NCBI GenBank assembly: GCA_016193065.1
Contig: JACPSX010000004.1
Span: forward strand, 1 to 7,104
Length of the DNA stretch: 7,104 nt
Origin: Candidatus Tectimicrobiota bacterium
GTDB taxonomy: Bacteria; JACPSX01
Reading direction: 5' to 3'
This document shows positions 1 through 5,918 of the stretch, one piece after another. The position numbers and the translations under genes are program-made. Numbering within the stretch: position 1 is the first letter of the stretch; each line of letters begins with the position of its first letter. Below the pieces are notes generated by a model. That model searched no databases. It saw nothing but the letters and a program-made list of their open reading frames with translations, and was not told where the DNA came from.

Positions 1-486
1 CTGGCCGGGATGCTGGAGGCCGAAGAGATCGACGCCCTGGTGATGGCCTTCATGCCCTCCGCCTTCATGCGCGGCGCACCTCATATCGGGCGGCTGTTCC
101 CGGACTACCGGAAAGAGGAGCAGGAGTACTTTCGCCAGACCCGGATTTTTCCCATCATGCACACGGTTGTTCTGCACAGGGAGTTCTACGACCAGAATCC
201 CTGGGTCGCCCAGAGCCTCTACAAGGCCTTTTGCCAGTCCATGCGCCTTTGCCAGGAGGTCCTTTACGACACCAACGCCCTGGCCTGCACCCTCCCGTGG
301 CTCATCGCCGAGATCGAGGAGACCCGGGATCTCATGGGGGAACACTTCTGGCCCTATGGAGTGGAGGCAAGCCGGCTCACTCTGGAAACATTGACCCAGT
401 ACAGTTACGAGCAGGGCCTGACCAGCCGCAAATGGGAGGTGGACAGCCTCTTTGCCCCGAACACCCTTAGCGAGTTTAAAACCTAG
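1..486 (+). CDS. 4,5-dihydroxyphthalate decarboxylase-like protein, C-terminal part (5' end outside window)
   Basis: The reading frame is open from base 1 (Leu-Ala-Gly-Met...) to a TAG stop, giving 161 residues with no start of its own, so this is the 3' part of a longer gene. The block LFPDYRKEEQEYFRQT, then IFPIMH, NPWVAQSLYKAF, TLPWL and FWPYGVEASRLTLET is the pattern I know from proteins annotated as 4,5-dihydroxyphthalate decarboxylase. That family has a periplasmic-binding-protein-like fold related to NMT1/THI5 proteins and is usually about 320-340 residues, so roughly the last half is present. Members near catabolic genes may decarboxylate an aromatic acid. Many database members have no demonstrated activity and could be solute-binding proteins, so the substrate here is unknown. 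The last 35 bases overlap the proposed start of nth, which suggests co-transcription. Family membership is fairly secure; the reaction is inference. Confidence 0.8.
   Translation: MAGMLEAEEIDALVMAFMPSAFMRGAPHIGRLFPDYRKEEQEYFRQTRIFPIMHTVVLHREFYDQNPWVAQSLYKAFCQSMRLCQEVLYDTNALACTLPWLIAEIEETRDLMGEHFWPYGVEASRLTLETLTQYSYEQGLTSRKWEVDSLFAPNTLSEFKT
434..442 (+). promoter_or_regulatory. Shine-Dalgarno sequence for nth, inside the upstream gene
   Basis: GGGAGGTGG lies 9 bases before the TTG at 452 and is a near-perfect complement to the 16S rRNA 3' end. It favours TTG 452 as the nth start even though that start lies inside the preceding coding region. The competing TTG at 503 has only a weaker GAGGG at 486-490, 12 bases upstream. 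Confidence 0.6.
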
Positions 487-1114
487 AGGGACGCGGACTT
501 CCTTGCGCCGGCGGGCAGGGCAAATCCTGGCCCGCCTCTACAAAGCGTATCCGCAAGCCCGCTGCTCTCTGCGCTTCACCAACCCGTTGGAGCTTCTGGT
601 CGCCACCATCCTCTCGGCGCAATGCACCGACGAGCGGGTTAACCAGATCACTCCCGCCCTCTTCCAACAATTCCCCGCGGCTCAGGATTACGCAAACGCC
701 CCGCGACCGGCTCTTGAAGAGGCCATCCGGCTGGCCGGACTCTACCGTCATAAGGCGCGCCACATCCAGGAGACCTGCGCCATCCTGGTGAACCGATTCC
801 AGGGACAGGTGCCCCGCACGATGGAAGAACTGCTGGAACTGCCCGGAGTGGGGCGCAAAACGGCCAACGTGATTCTGGGGAACGCCTTCGGGCTTTGCAG
901 CGGCGTTGCTGTAGACACCCACACCCGTCGAGTAGCCAACCGGCTCGGGCTTACGGCCTCCGACGATCCCCTCAAAATCGAGCAGGACATGATGGGCTTG
1001 CTCCCGCGAACGGAATGGACACAGATCACCCAATGCGCGGCCCGGGCTCCCCGCTGTTCCGGCTGCCCGCTCCTGGACCTCTGCCCCTACCCCCGGGGCC
1101 GCTCCCGGCGCTGA
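452..1114 (+). CDS. nth: Endonuclease III (DNA glycosylase/AP lyase), with a short internal deletion
   Basis: A base-excision-repair enzyme that removes oxidised pyrimidines and cleaves the abasic site. The 220-residue protein shows the family in order: LLVATILSAQCTDERVN (residues 48-64), the helix-hairpin-helix LPGVGRKTANV (130-140) with the catalytic Lys at 136, VDTH (154-157) with the catalytic Asp at 155, and a four-cysteine iron-sulfur loop at 195, 202, 205 and 211 with the standard C-x6-C-x2-C-x5-C spacing. E. coli Nth has 211 residues. Oddity: EWTQITQ runs straight into the first cluster cysteine. Homologues have about ten more residues there, the conserved His-rich helix ending in HGR. 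The frame is intact on both sides, so this looks like a clean in-frame loss; activity may be altered. The start is probably TTG 452, overlapping the upstream gene by 35 bases; TTG 503 is the alternative. Confidence 0.93.
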   Translation: MPRTPLASLKPRGTRTSLRRRAGQILARLYKAYPQARCSLRFTNPLELLVATILSAQCTDERVNQITPALFQQFPAAQDYANAPRPALEEAIRLAGLYRHKARHIQETCAILVNRFQGQVPRTMEELLELPGVGRKTANVILGNAFGLCSGVAVDTHTRRVANRLGLTASDDPLKIEQDMMGLLPRTEWTQITQCAARAPRCSGCPLLDLCPYPRGRSRR

Positions 1115-1217
1115 CCCCGATCCGAAAATCCCTCTCGCTGCCCTGACGAGGAACACGGAAAAAGGCTACCGATTCGCTCCAGGCGCCCGACGCGCAACGG
1201 ATAGTTTCGGATCGGGG
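1115..1217. repeat. 13-bp perfect inverted repeat flanking 77 bases, directly after nth
   Basis: CCCCGATCCGAAA at 1115-1127 is the exact reverse complement of TTTCGGATCGGGG at 1205-1217. The left arm begins at the base after the nth stop codon. No T-run follows either arm and the loop is long, so it is not a standard intrinsic terminator. It may be the edge of a decayed miniature element, or a long-range stem in the RNA between nth and proline dehydrogenase. The rest of the 234-base gap (1218-1348) shows nothing else I can support except the ribosome-binding site of the next gene. Confidence 0.55.
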
Positions 1218-1348
1218 CTGACTCGATCTTCCAGAACCGGACTCCCTGGTCTTCCAAACTCCACCCGGGAAAAAAGGAGCTGGCAGAGGTCTCCCCCTTG
1301 ATTTCCCGGACTCCGTGCCGTTAAGTAATCACAGGGAGAAGAAAAACC

Positions 1349-2275
1349 GTGTTGCGCTCCGTGTTGCTCACCCTGGCCCCTCACGAAGGGGTGAAGCGGT
1401 TTCTGACCGAGGCGGTTCAAGTCCGCAGGGCCGTACAGCGCTTTGTGGCCGGGGAAACCCTCGCAGAAGCCCTCCCGGCCGTTATGGCCCTGAACCAACA
1501 GGGTCTCCCTGCCACCATGGACCACCTGGGGGAAAGCATGGTCGACCTCTGGGGAGCCCGCCGGGCCACGGAAGCCTACTTGGAGCTTCTGGACGTCATC
1601 TTCCGGAAACGGATTTCCTCCCACATCTCCGTGAAGCTCACTCAACTGGGCCTTGACATCGATACCGAGCTTTGCCTGGAAAACATGAGGCAGATCCTGG
1701 ACGAGGCGGCGAGGTGCCAGAACTTCGTGCGCATTGACATGGAGGGGTCCCGGTACACGGAAAGGACTCTCGATTTGTTCCACTACCTGCGTCGCTCCTA
1801 CAGCAACGTGGGGGTGGTCTTGCAGGCGTATCTTTACCGCACGGAGGTGGACCTCGAACGCCTCATCCCCTTGGGGGCCAATATCCGGCTGTGCAAAGGA
1901 GCTTATCAGGAAAGCGCCGAGATCGCCTACCCCAGGAAATCGGATGTGGATCGGAATTTCTTCAAGCTCCTGGAGATCCTCATGAGCCCCAGGGCCCAGC
2001 GGGCTGGAGTCTACGCGGCCATCGCCACCCACGATGAGAAGATCATCCAGCGAGCCCGCAGTATGGCAAACCGCATGGGGCGGGGCCTTCGCAACTTCGA
2101 ATTCCAAATGCTCTACGGCATCCGCCGGGATCTCCAGGTCCGGCTGGCCAGGGCCGGCTACCAGGTGCGGATCTACGTACCCTATGGCGGGGAATGGTAC
2201 CCGTACTTCCTGCGGCGGCTGGCCGAGCGCCCGGCAAACCTCGCTTTTTTCCTGAAAAACCTCTTCCGCGGCTAA
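1349..2275 (+). CDS. Proline dehydrogenase, monofunctional (FAD-dependent)
   Basis: Oxidises L-proline to pyrroline-5-carboxylate with FAD, passing electrons to the quinone pool; this is the first step of proline catabolism. At 308 residues it matches the short Thermus/Deinococcus type rather than bifunctional PutA. Visible family motifs: SVKLTQLGL (94-102), FVRIDMEGS (126-134), VVLQAYLYRT (156-165), IRLCKGAY (179-186), ATHD (226-229), EFQMLYGIRRD (251-261), YVPYG (276-280) and YFLRRLAERPAN (286-297). The last includes the Arg pair that holds the substrate carboxylate. All expected motifs are present, so it should be active. The start is GTG 1349, with AGGGAGAAG at 1333-1341 as ribosome-binding site. 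The partner pyrroline-5-carboxylate dehydrogenase is not in the window. It is transcribed toward the SDR gene and is separated from it by a structured palindrome. No convincing promoter was seen. Confidence 0.96.
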   Translation: MLRSVLLTLAPHEGVKRFLTEAVQVRRAVQRFVAGETLAEALPAVMALNQQGLPATMDHLGESMVDLWGARRATEAYLELLDVIFRKRISSHISVKLTQLGLDIDTELCLENMRQILDEAARCQNFVRIDMEGSRYTERTLDLFHYLRRSYSNVGVVLQAYLYRTEVDLERLIPLGANIRLCKGAYQESAEIAYPRKSDVDRNFFKLLEILMSPRAQRAGVYAAIATHDEKIIQRARSMANRMGRGLRNFEFQMLYGIRRDLQVRLARAGYQVRIYVPYGGEWYPYFLRRLAERPANLAFFLKNLFRG

Positions 2276-2281
2276 CCCACC

Positions 2282-2444
2282 AGTACCGGGCCAAGAAACG
2301 AGCCGGGTACCCATCGGAGATGGGTGTAGGCGCGAGCCCCGAGCCGACTGAGGCGTACGTATAAAGTACGCCGCAAGGAGCGCGAGGGCGGGTACCCACC
2401 TTGTGGGTGGTACGAAGTTAGGCGAAGTTTATTGGCCCGGTACT
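2282..2444. repeat. Palindromic, cloverleaf-like intergenic element (MITE- or REP-like)
   Basis: The two ends of this 163-base stretch are complementary: AGTACCGGGCCAA (2282-2294) pairs perfectly with TTGGCCCGGTACT (2432-2444). After one mismatch, AAAC (2296-2299) pairs with GTTT (2427-2430), so 17 of 18 positions match. Inside are three hairpins: ACCCATC/GATGGGT (2309-2325, loop GGA), GGCGTAC/GTACGCC (2352-2372, 7-base loop) and ACCCAC/GTGGGT (2394-2408, loop CTT). The palindrome GGGTACCC occurs twice (2305-2312 and 2390-2397). There is no ORF and no T-run typical of an intrinsic terminator. It fills the gap between convergent genes, and its right end supplies two bases of the SDR stop codon. 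A miniature inverted-repeat element or structured intergenic repeat is likely; I saw no clear target duplication. It could also act as a two-way transcription barrier. Confidence 0.75.
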
Positions 2445-3204
2445 AGCCCAGGAAGAAGCCACCCCCATTTATGTGGATCGTCTGGCCGGTGACATATCGG
2501 CTCATTTCTCCCAGCAGAAACAGGCAGGGACCCACCAGATCCTCGGGAACCCCGATCCGCCCCATGGGGATCGTCTTCTCGCGGTTTCGCACCTCGGCGG
2601 CGAATTCCTCCTCCGTGGCATCTCTGCGCAGGAGGGCGGTGTCGATGGGCCCCGGAGCCACAGCATTGACCCGGATCCCGTCGGCAGCCACCTCCATGGC
2701 CAGTGACTTCGTGAAACCCACAATGCCCGCTTTGGCAGCCGCATAATGGGCGGCATTTTTCGCCCCTTTCGCTCCAAGCCCGGAGGAGAAATTCACGATG
2801 CTCCCCGCCTTCTGGGACTTCATGGGCCTCAGAGCTTCTCGGCAGCACAGGAAAGTCCCCATCAGATGGACCTCGATCATGCGCTTCCAGTCCGCCATGC
2901 TGAGTTCAGCCACAGGCGTATAGCGTAAAAAGCCGGCGGCGTTGACGAGCATGTCCAGGCGGCCGCAACGGGAGACGATGTCGGCAATTGCCGCGGCTAC
3001 TCCAGACTCCTGCGAGACATCGACCCGATAGGCCATGCAGCGCCCCCCTTGGGCTTGAATCTCTGCTGCGACTCGCTCAGTCCCGACCTGATCCAGGTCC
3101 GCCAGGGCCACGGCCGCACCCTGCCGGGCCAGCTCCAAGACCACGGCGCGCCCGATTCCCGCGGCGCTTCCTGTCACCAAAGCCACTTTGCCCGCAAATT
3201 CCAC
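2443..3204 (-). CDS. SDR family NAD(P)-dependent oxidoreductase (FabG-like)
   Basis: A classical short-chain dehydrogenase/reductase of 253 residues. It has the Rossmann glycine motif TGSAAGIG (11-18), an Asp ending beta-2 in ALADLD (36), which usually indicates NAD(H) rather than NADP(H), VDV (61-63), NAAG (88-91), catalytic Ser 141 in NFSSG, the YAAAK motif with Tyr 154 and Lys 158, and PGPIDT (184-189). The usual Asn of the catalytic tetrad (NLxG) is His 113 in VHLMG, a variation seen in part of the family. The substrate cannot be read from sequence; it could be a 3-oxoacyl, hydroxy acid or sugar alcohol reductase. The start is GTG at 3204. An upstream in-frame GTG at 3222 would translate through the AAGGAGG ribosome-binding site, so I prefer 3204. 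It is divergent from the DHS-like/thrC operon with a shared promoter region, and its stop abuts the palindromic element. Confidence 0.93.
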   Translation of the reverse strand: MEFAGKVALVTGSAAGIGRAVVLELARQGAAVALADLDQVGTERVAAEIQAQGGRCMAYRVDVSQESGVAAAIADIVSRCGRLDMLVNAAGFLRYTPVAELSMADWKRMIEVHLMGTFLCCREALRPMKSQKAGSIVNFSSGLGAKGAKNAAHYAAAKAGIVGFTKSLAMEVAADGIRVNAVAPGPIDTALLRRDATEEEFAAEVRNREKTIPMGRIGVPEDLVGPCLFLLGEMSRYVTGQTIHINGGGFFLG

Positions 3205-3209
3205 CGTTT

Positions 3210-3216
3210 CCTCCTT
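3210..3216 (-). promoter_or_regulatory. Shine-Dalgarno AAGGAGG that fixes the SDR start
   Basis: On the minus strand AAGGAGG is followed after 5 bases (AAACG) by GTG at 3204-3202. It lies in frame just after another GTG (3222), so the longer reading would encode the ribosome-binding site as protein. This argues for the shorter start. Confidence 0.75.
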
Positions 3217-3248
3217 TCCCACCAGAACCGGTTTCCAGATAGCCGCTG

Positions 3249-3278
3249 ATGTTACTTCCCTTCGGCTGCCGGAGTCAA
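3249..3278 (-). promoter_or_regulatory. Predicted sigma70-type promoter for the SDR gene
   Basis: On the minus strand, -35 TTGACT (3278-3273) and -10 TAACAT (3254-3249) are separated by 18 bases. Transcription would begin near 3242, giving a leader of about 38 bases before GTG 3204. The -35 box matches the consensus at 5 of 6 positions and the -10 at 4 of 6. Confidence 0.5.
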
Positions 3279-3303
3279 CGGAACCTCAAATTCCCTTGAC
3301 TCC
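3271..3303. promoter_or_regulatory. 33-bp palindrome between divergent promoters (candidate operator)
   Basis: GGAGTCAACGGAA (3271-3283) and TTCCCTTGACTCC (3291-3303) are complementary at 12 of 13 positions around a 7-base spacer CCTCAAA. The outer 8 bp on each side contain the -35 boxes of the two divergent promoters. A dimeric repressor or activator bound here would touch both. No regulator gene is in the window, so the binding protein is unknown. Confidence 0.55.
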
Positions 3304-3325
3304 CTTCGGACTCATTGCGTATCAT
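3296..3325 (+). promoter_or_regulatory. Predicted sigma70-type promoter for the DHS-like/thrC operon
   Basis: -35 TTGACT (3296-3301) and -10 TATCAT (3320-3325) are separated by 18 bases, and each is one base from consensus. The start of transcription would be near 3332, leaving a leader of about 70 bases before ATG 3401. This supports ATG 3401 over any start further upstream, because upstream starts would precede the promoter. Confidence 0.65.
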
Positions 3326-3400
3326 TCTTCTATTGCAGTCGTTTCTGCGGCTTCTTGCTTTTGTTTGCCGACCGCGGCAAGCCCCGAGAAAGCGCACCCA

Positions 3401-4525
3401 ATGTCAGCAAAGAGCCCTTTCCTGAAAGGAAAACCGATCCGGCCGGAGCCCGTGGCGGCCGGGATCTCCGCCGCCGATCTAGTGGACGGAACCTTCCTCG
3501 CCTACAACGCGGCCAGGCTGCGGGAAGGGTGCCGTCTCTTCGTGGAGAAAATGCTGGAGGACGGTGTCACCGTCGGGATGAGCCTCACCGGCGCCCTGAC
3601 TCCGGCGGGTCTGGGGCGTTCCTGCCTGCTGCCCTTCATGAAAATGGGGTTCGTGGACTGGATCGTGAGCACGGGAGCCAACCTTTACCACGACACCCAC
3701 TTCAGCCTCGGATTGAATCTTCACCAGGGGACTCCGTTTCTGGACGACCGCCAGCTCCGCAAGGAACAGGTGATCCGCATTTATGACATCCTTTTTGAAT
3801 ATGACGTTTTGCTATCCACGGACGTCTTCTACCGGCAGGTCGCTTCTCTGCCTGAATTCCAGAAGGCCATGGGGACGGCGGAGTTCCACTACCGGGTGGG
3901 AAAATACGTGGGCGAGAGGGAGCAGGCTCTGGGGTACGAGGGGGGCAGCATCCTGTCCGTGGCTCATGAGTATGAGATCCCCATCTTTACTTCCTCTCCG
4001 GGGGACAGCTCGATCGGCATGAACATCGCAGCCTTGGCCCTGGAAGGGAATCGCCTCCAAATCGATCCGAACGTGGATGTAAACCAGACCGCGGCCATCG
4101 TTTGGAAGGCCAGGAGCAACGGCAAGGGCAGCGGCCTATTCATCCTGGGAGGGGGGTCCCCGAAAAACTTCGTTCTGCAAACGGAACCCCACATTCAGGA
4201 AATCCTCGGAATCGCTGACTCGGGGCACGACTACTTCCTGCAAATTACCGATGCCCGCCCCGACACGGGGGGACTTTCCGGAGCCACCCCAAGCGAAGCA
4301 GTCAGTTGGGGGAAAGTAGACCCGGACAAGCTGCCCGACGCCGTGGTCACTTACGTGGACTCCACCATTGCTCTCCCCCTGATTACGGCCTACGCTGTTT
4401 CCCGGCGCCGGCCCCGTGAGCCGAAGAGACTTTACCGTCATTTGGAGCAGTGGACCGCGGACCTGCGCCAGAGCTATCTGGCTTCCAAAAATTCCGGCGG
4501 CAAGGGAGTTTCAACCAAATCTTGA
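3401..4525 (+). CDS. Deoxyhypusine synthase family protein (bacterial; substrate uncertain)
   Basis: A 374-residue member of the NAD-dependent deoxyhypusine synthase family, which transfers the aminobutyl group of spermidine through an enzyme-lysine imine. Visible: [13 protein letters not shown] (59-71), [10 protein letters not shown] (89-98), [14 protein letters not shown] (103-116), [17 protein letters not shown] (125-141), a glycine-rich LGGGSPKNF (249-257) and the catalytic motif EAVSWGK (299-305) with Lys 305. Eukaryotes and archaea modify (a)IF5A with this enzyme. Bacteria have EF-P instead, so the acceptor here is probably a small amine (homospermidine-like chemistry) or something unknown. 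By eye against the human enzyme, Trp 303, Glu 299 and Lys 305 are kept while several polyamine-binding acidic and His positions differ. ATG 3401 is chosen because the promoter ends at 3325 and homology begins after it; only a weak GAGAAAG lies upstream. Its TGA is 10 bases from the thrC start. Confidence 0.9.
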   Translation: MSAKSPFLKGKPIRPEPVAAGISAADLVDGTFLAYNAARLREGCRLFVEKMLEDGVTVGMSLTGALTPAGLGRSCLLPFMKMGFVDWIVSTGANLYHDTHFSLGLNLHQGTPFLDDRQLRKEQVIRIYDILFEYDVLLSTDVFYRQVASLPEFQKAMGTAEFHYRVGKYVGEREQALGYEGGSILSVAHEYEIPIFTSSPGDSSIGMNIAALALEGNRLQIDPNVDVNQTAAIVWKARSNGKGSGLFILGGGSPKNFVLQTEPHIQEILGIADSGHDYFLQITDARPDTGGLSGATPSEAVSWGKVDPDKLPDAVVTYVDSTIALPLITAYAVSRRRPREPKRLYRHLEQWTADLRQSYLASKNSGGKGVSTKS

Positions 4526-4530
4526 GGAAG
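4524..4530 (+). promoter_or_regulatory. thrC ribosome-binding site overlapping the DHS-like stop codon
   Basis: GAGGAAG shares two bases with the TGA stop (4523-4525) of the upstream gene and lies 5 bases before ATG 4536. This arrangement favours translational coupling. It also rejects the longer in-frame reading that begins inside the upstream gene near 4416. Confidence 0.65.
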
Positions 4531-4535
4531 TTCCC

Positions 4536-5918
4536 ATGAGTCAGGAAGCGCTCGCTCGACAACCCAACCGCTCCTCCGGAGACGCCCCGACTTACAGGGC
4601 CTGGTTTCAATGCATCGCAGGCTGCCCGGGCACCTACGAACTCAATGAGATTATCTACCAGTGCCCCAAGTGCGGCAATCTCCTGGAAGTCGCCCATGAC
4701 TTGGATCTTCTGCGCCAGAACTCCCCCGGCCAGTGGATGGCCCTCTTTGACATGCGCTACCGGGGGACCGAGTGGCCTTATGGCAGTTCCGTTTGGGGCA
4801 AAAAAGAAATGGTCTGCCCCAACGTGGACAACCGCAACATTGTTTCCACCTACGAGGGCGGCAGCAATCTTTTCTGGGCCGAGCGTCTGGGGCGCGAGAT
4901 CGGCCTGGAAGATCTCTGGATGAAGCTTTGCGGAAACAGTCACACCGGCTCATTCAAAGACCTGGGAATGACGGTCCTGGTCTCCATGGTGAAGCAGATG
5001 ATCTCGGAAGGCGTGCCCATCCAGGCCGTGGCTTGTGCGTCAACGGGGGATACCTCGGCTTCCCTGGCGGCTTATTGCGCCGCGGCGGGAATTCAGGCCA
5101 TTGTTTTTCTCCCCCGCCACAAGGTCTCCGTCCCGCAATTGATCCAGCCGCTGGCCCACGGCGCCCTAACGTTATCCCTGGACACGGATTTCGATGGCTG
5201 CATGAAGCTTGTGCAGGAGATCTGCGCCAAGAACAACATATACCTGGCCAATTCCATGAACTCCCTGCGCCTGGAAGGGCAAAAGACCATCAGCATTGAA
5301 TTGGTCCAACAATTCGACTGGGACATTCCCGACGTCGTCATTGTTCCCGGAGGAAACCTGGGAAATATCAGTGCCATCGGGCGAGGTTTCCTCCTGTTGC
5401 GGAATCTGGGGATTATCTCCCGGCTCCCCCGCCTGGTATGTGCTCAGGCCGAACGGGCCAACCCGCTCTACCGCAGCTACCTCACGGGATTTCGGAAATA
5501 CAAACCCATTAAAGCGAAAAAGACCCTGGCCAGCGCCATTCAGATCGGCAATCCGGTGAGCGTCCAGAAGGCCATTAAAGTTCTGAAAGAATTTGACGGG
5601 ATTGTCGAGCAGGCAACCGAGGAGGAGTTGGCCAACAGTGCAGCCCACGCGGACCGCACTGGACTCTACAATTGTCCACACACCGGAGTGGCCCTGGCTG
5701 TCCTTTCCAAGCTGGTGAAAAGAGGGGTGATTGGTCCCCGGGATCGCGTGGTGGTCATTTCAACGGCGCACGGTCTCAAATTCGCCGACTTCCAGCTGCG
5801 CTACCATTCTCGCCGCCTGCGGGGGATCGAGTCCCGCCACTCCAATCTGCCCGTTGAACTACCTGCCCGGGCCGACCGGATCATGGAAACTATCGTGCGC
5901 CGTCTGGAAAAACCTTAG
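4536..5918 (+). CDS. thrC: Threonine synthase (PLP-dependent, with N-terminal zinc ribbon)
   Basis: Converts O-phosphohomoserine to threonine and phosphate, the last step of threonine biosynthesis. The 460-residue protein begins with a four-cysteine ribbon (Cys 26, 30, 43, 46) typical of one branch of threonine synthases. The fold-type II PLP core follows: [16 protein letters not shown] (104-119), [12 protein letters not shown] with the PLP Lys at 141, [14 protein letters not shown] (167-180), the phosphate-binding GGNLGN (272-277), and AIQIGNPVS (334-342). Near the C-terminus, CPHTGVALA (380-388) and STAHGLKF (409-416) fit the family. All key residues are present. The start is ATG 4536, preceded by GAGGAAG. 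It is the second gene of an operon with the DHS-like gene. The TAG stop at 5916-5918 overlaps the TAA stop of the convergent ribonuclease gene. Homologues such as cysteate synthase are close, so the reaction is likely rather than proven. Confidence 0.93.
   Translation: MSQEALARQPNRSSGDAPTYRAWFQCIAGCPGTYELNEIIYQCPKCGNLLEVAHDLDLLRQNSPGQWMALFDMRYRGTEWPYGSSVWGKKEMVCPNVDNRNIVSTYEGGSNLFWAERLGREIGLEDLWMKLCGNSHTGSFKDLGMTVLVSMVKQMISEGVPIQAVACASTGDTSASLAAYCAAAGIQAIVFLPRHKVSVPQLIQPLAHGALTLSLDTDFDGCMKLVQEICAKNNIYLANSMNSLRLEGQKTISIELVQQFDWDIPDVVIVPGGNLGNISAIGRGFLLLRNLGIISRLPRLVCAQAERANPLYRSYLTGFRKYKPIKAKKTLASAIQIGNPVSVQKAIKVLKEFDGIVEQATEEELANSAAHADRTGLYNCPHTGVALAVLSKLVKRGVIGPRDRVVVISTAHGLKFADFQLRYHSRRLRGIESRHSNLPVELPARADRIMETIVRRLEKP

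Noticed and set aside
476-1156. A 226-codon minus-strand frame opposite nth
   Set aside because: It is antisense to an unmistakable endonuclease III, has low-complexity composition and no family signal.
1298-1326. Possible promoter TTGATT/TTAAGT before proline dehydrogenase
   Set aside because: The -10 match is poor, and transcription would start at the ribosome-binding site, leaving almost no leader.
1166-2314. A 382-codon open frame on the minus strand opposite proline dehydrogenase
   Set aside because: It mirrors the whole of a clear proline dehydrogenase gene, its translation is Gly/Pro/His-rich with no recognisable family, and it has no ribosome-binding site. It is a by-product of GC-rich codon use.
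2352-2430. Intrinsic terminator for proline dehydrogenase within the palindromic element
   Set aside because: Hairpins are present but none is followed by a T-run on either strand, so a standard rho-independent terminator is not supported.
3188-3400. A 71-residue N-terminal extension of the DHS-like protein
   Set aside because: It would begin inside the SDR gene and upstream of the promoter at 3296-3325; family similarity begins only after ATG 3401.
4383-4943. A 186-codon minus-strand frame across the DHS-like/thrC junction
   Set aside because: It overlaps two well-supported genes and shows no recognisable motif.
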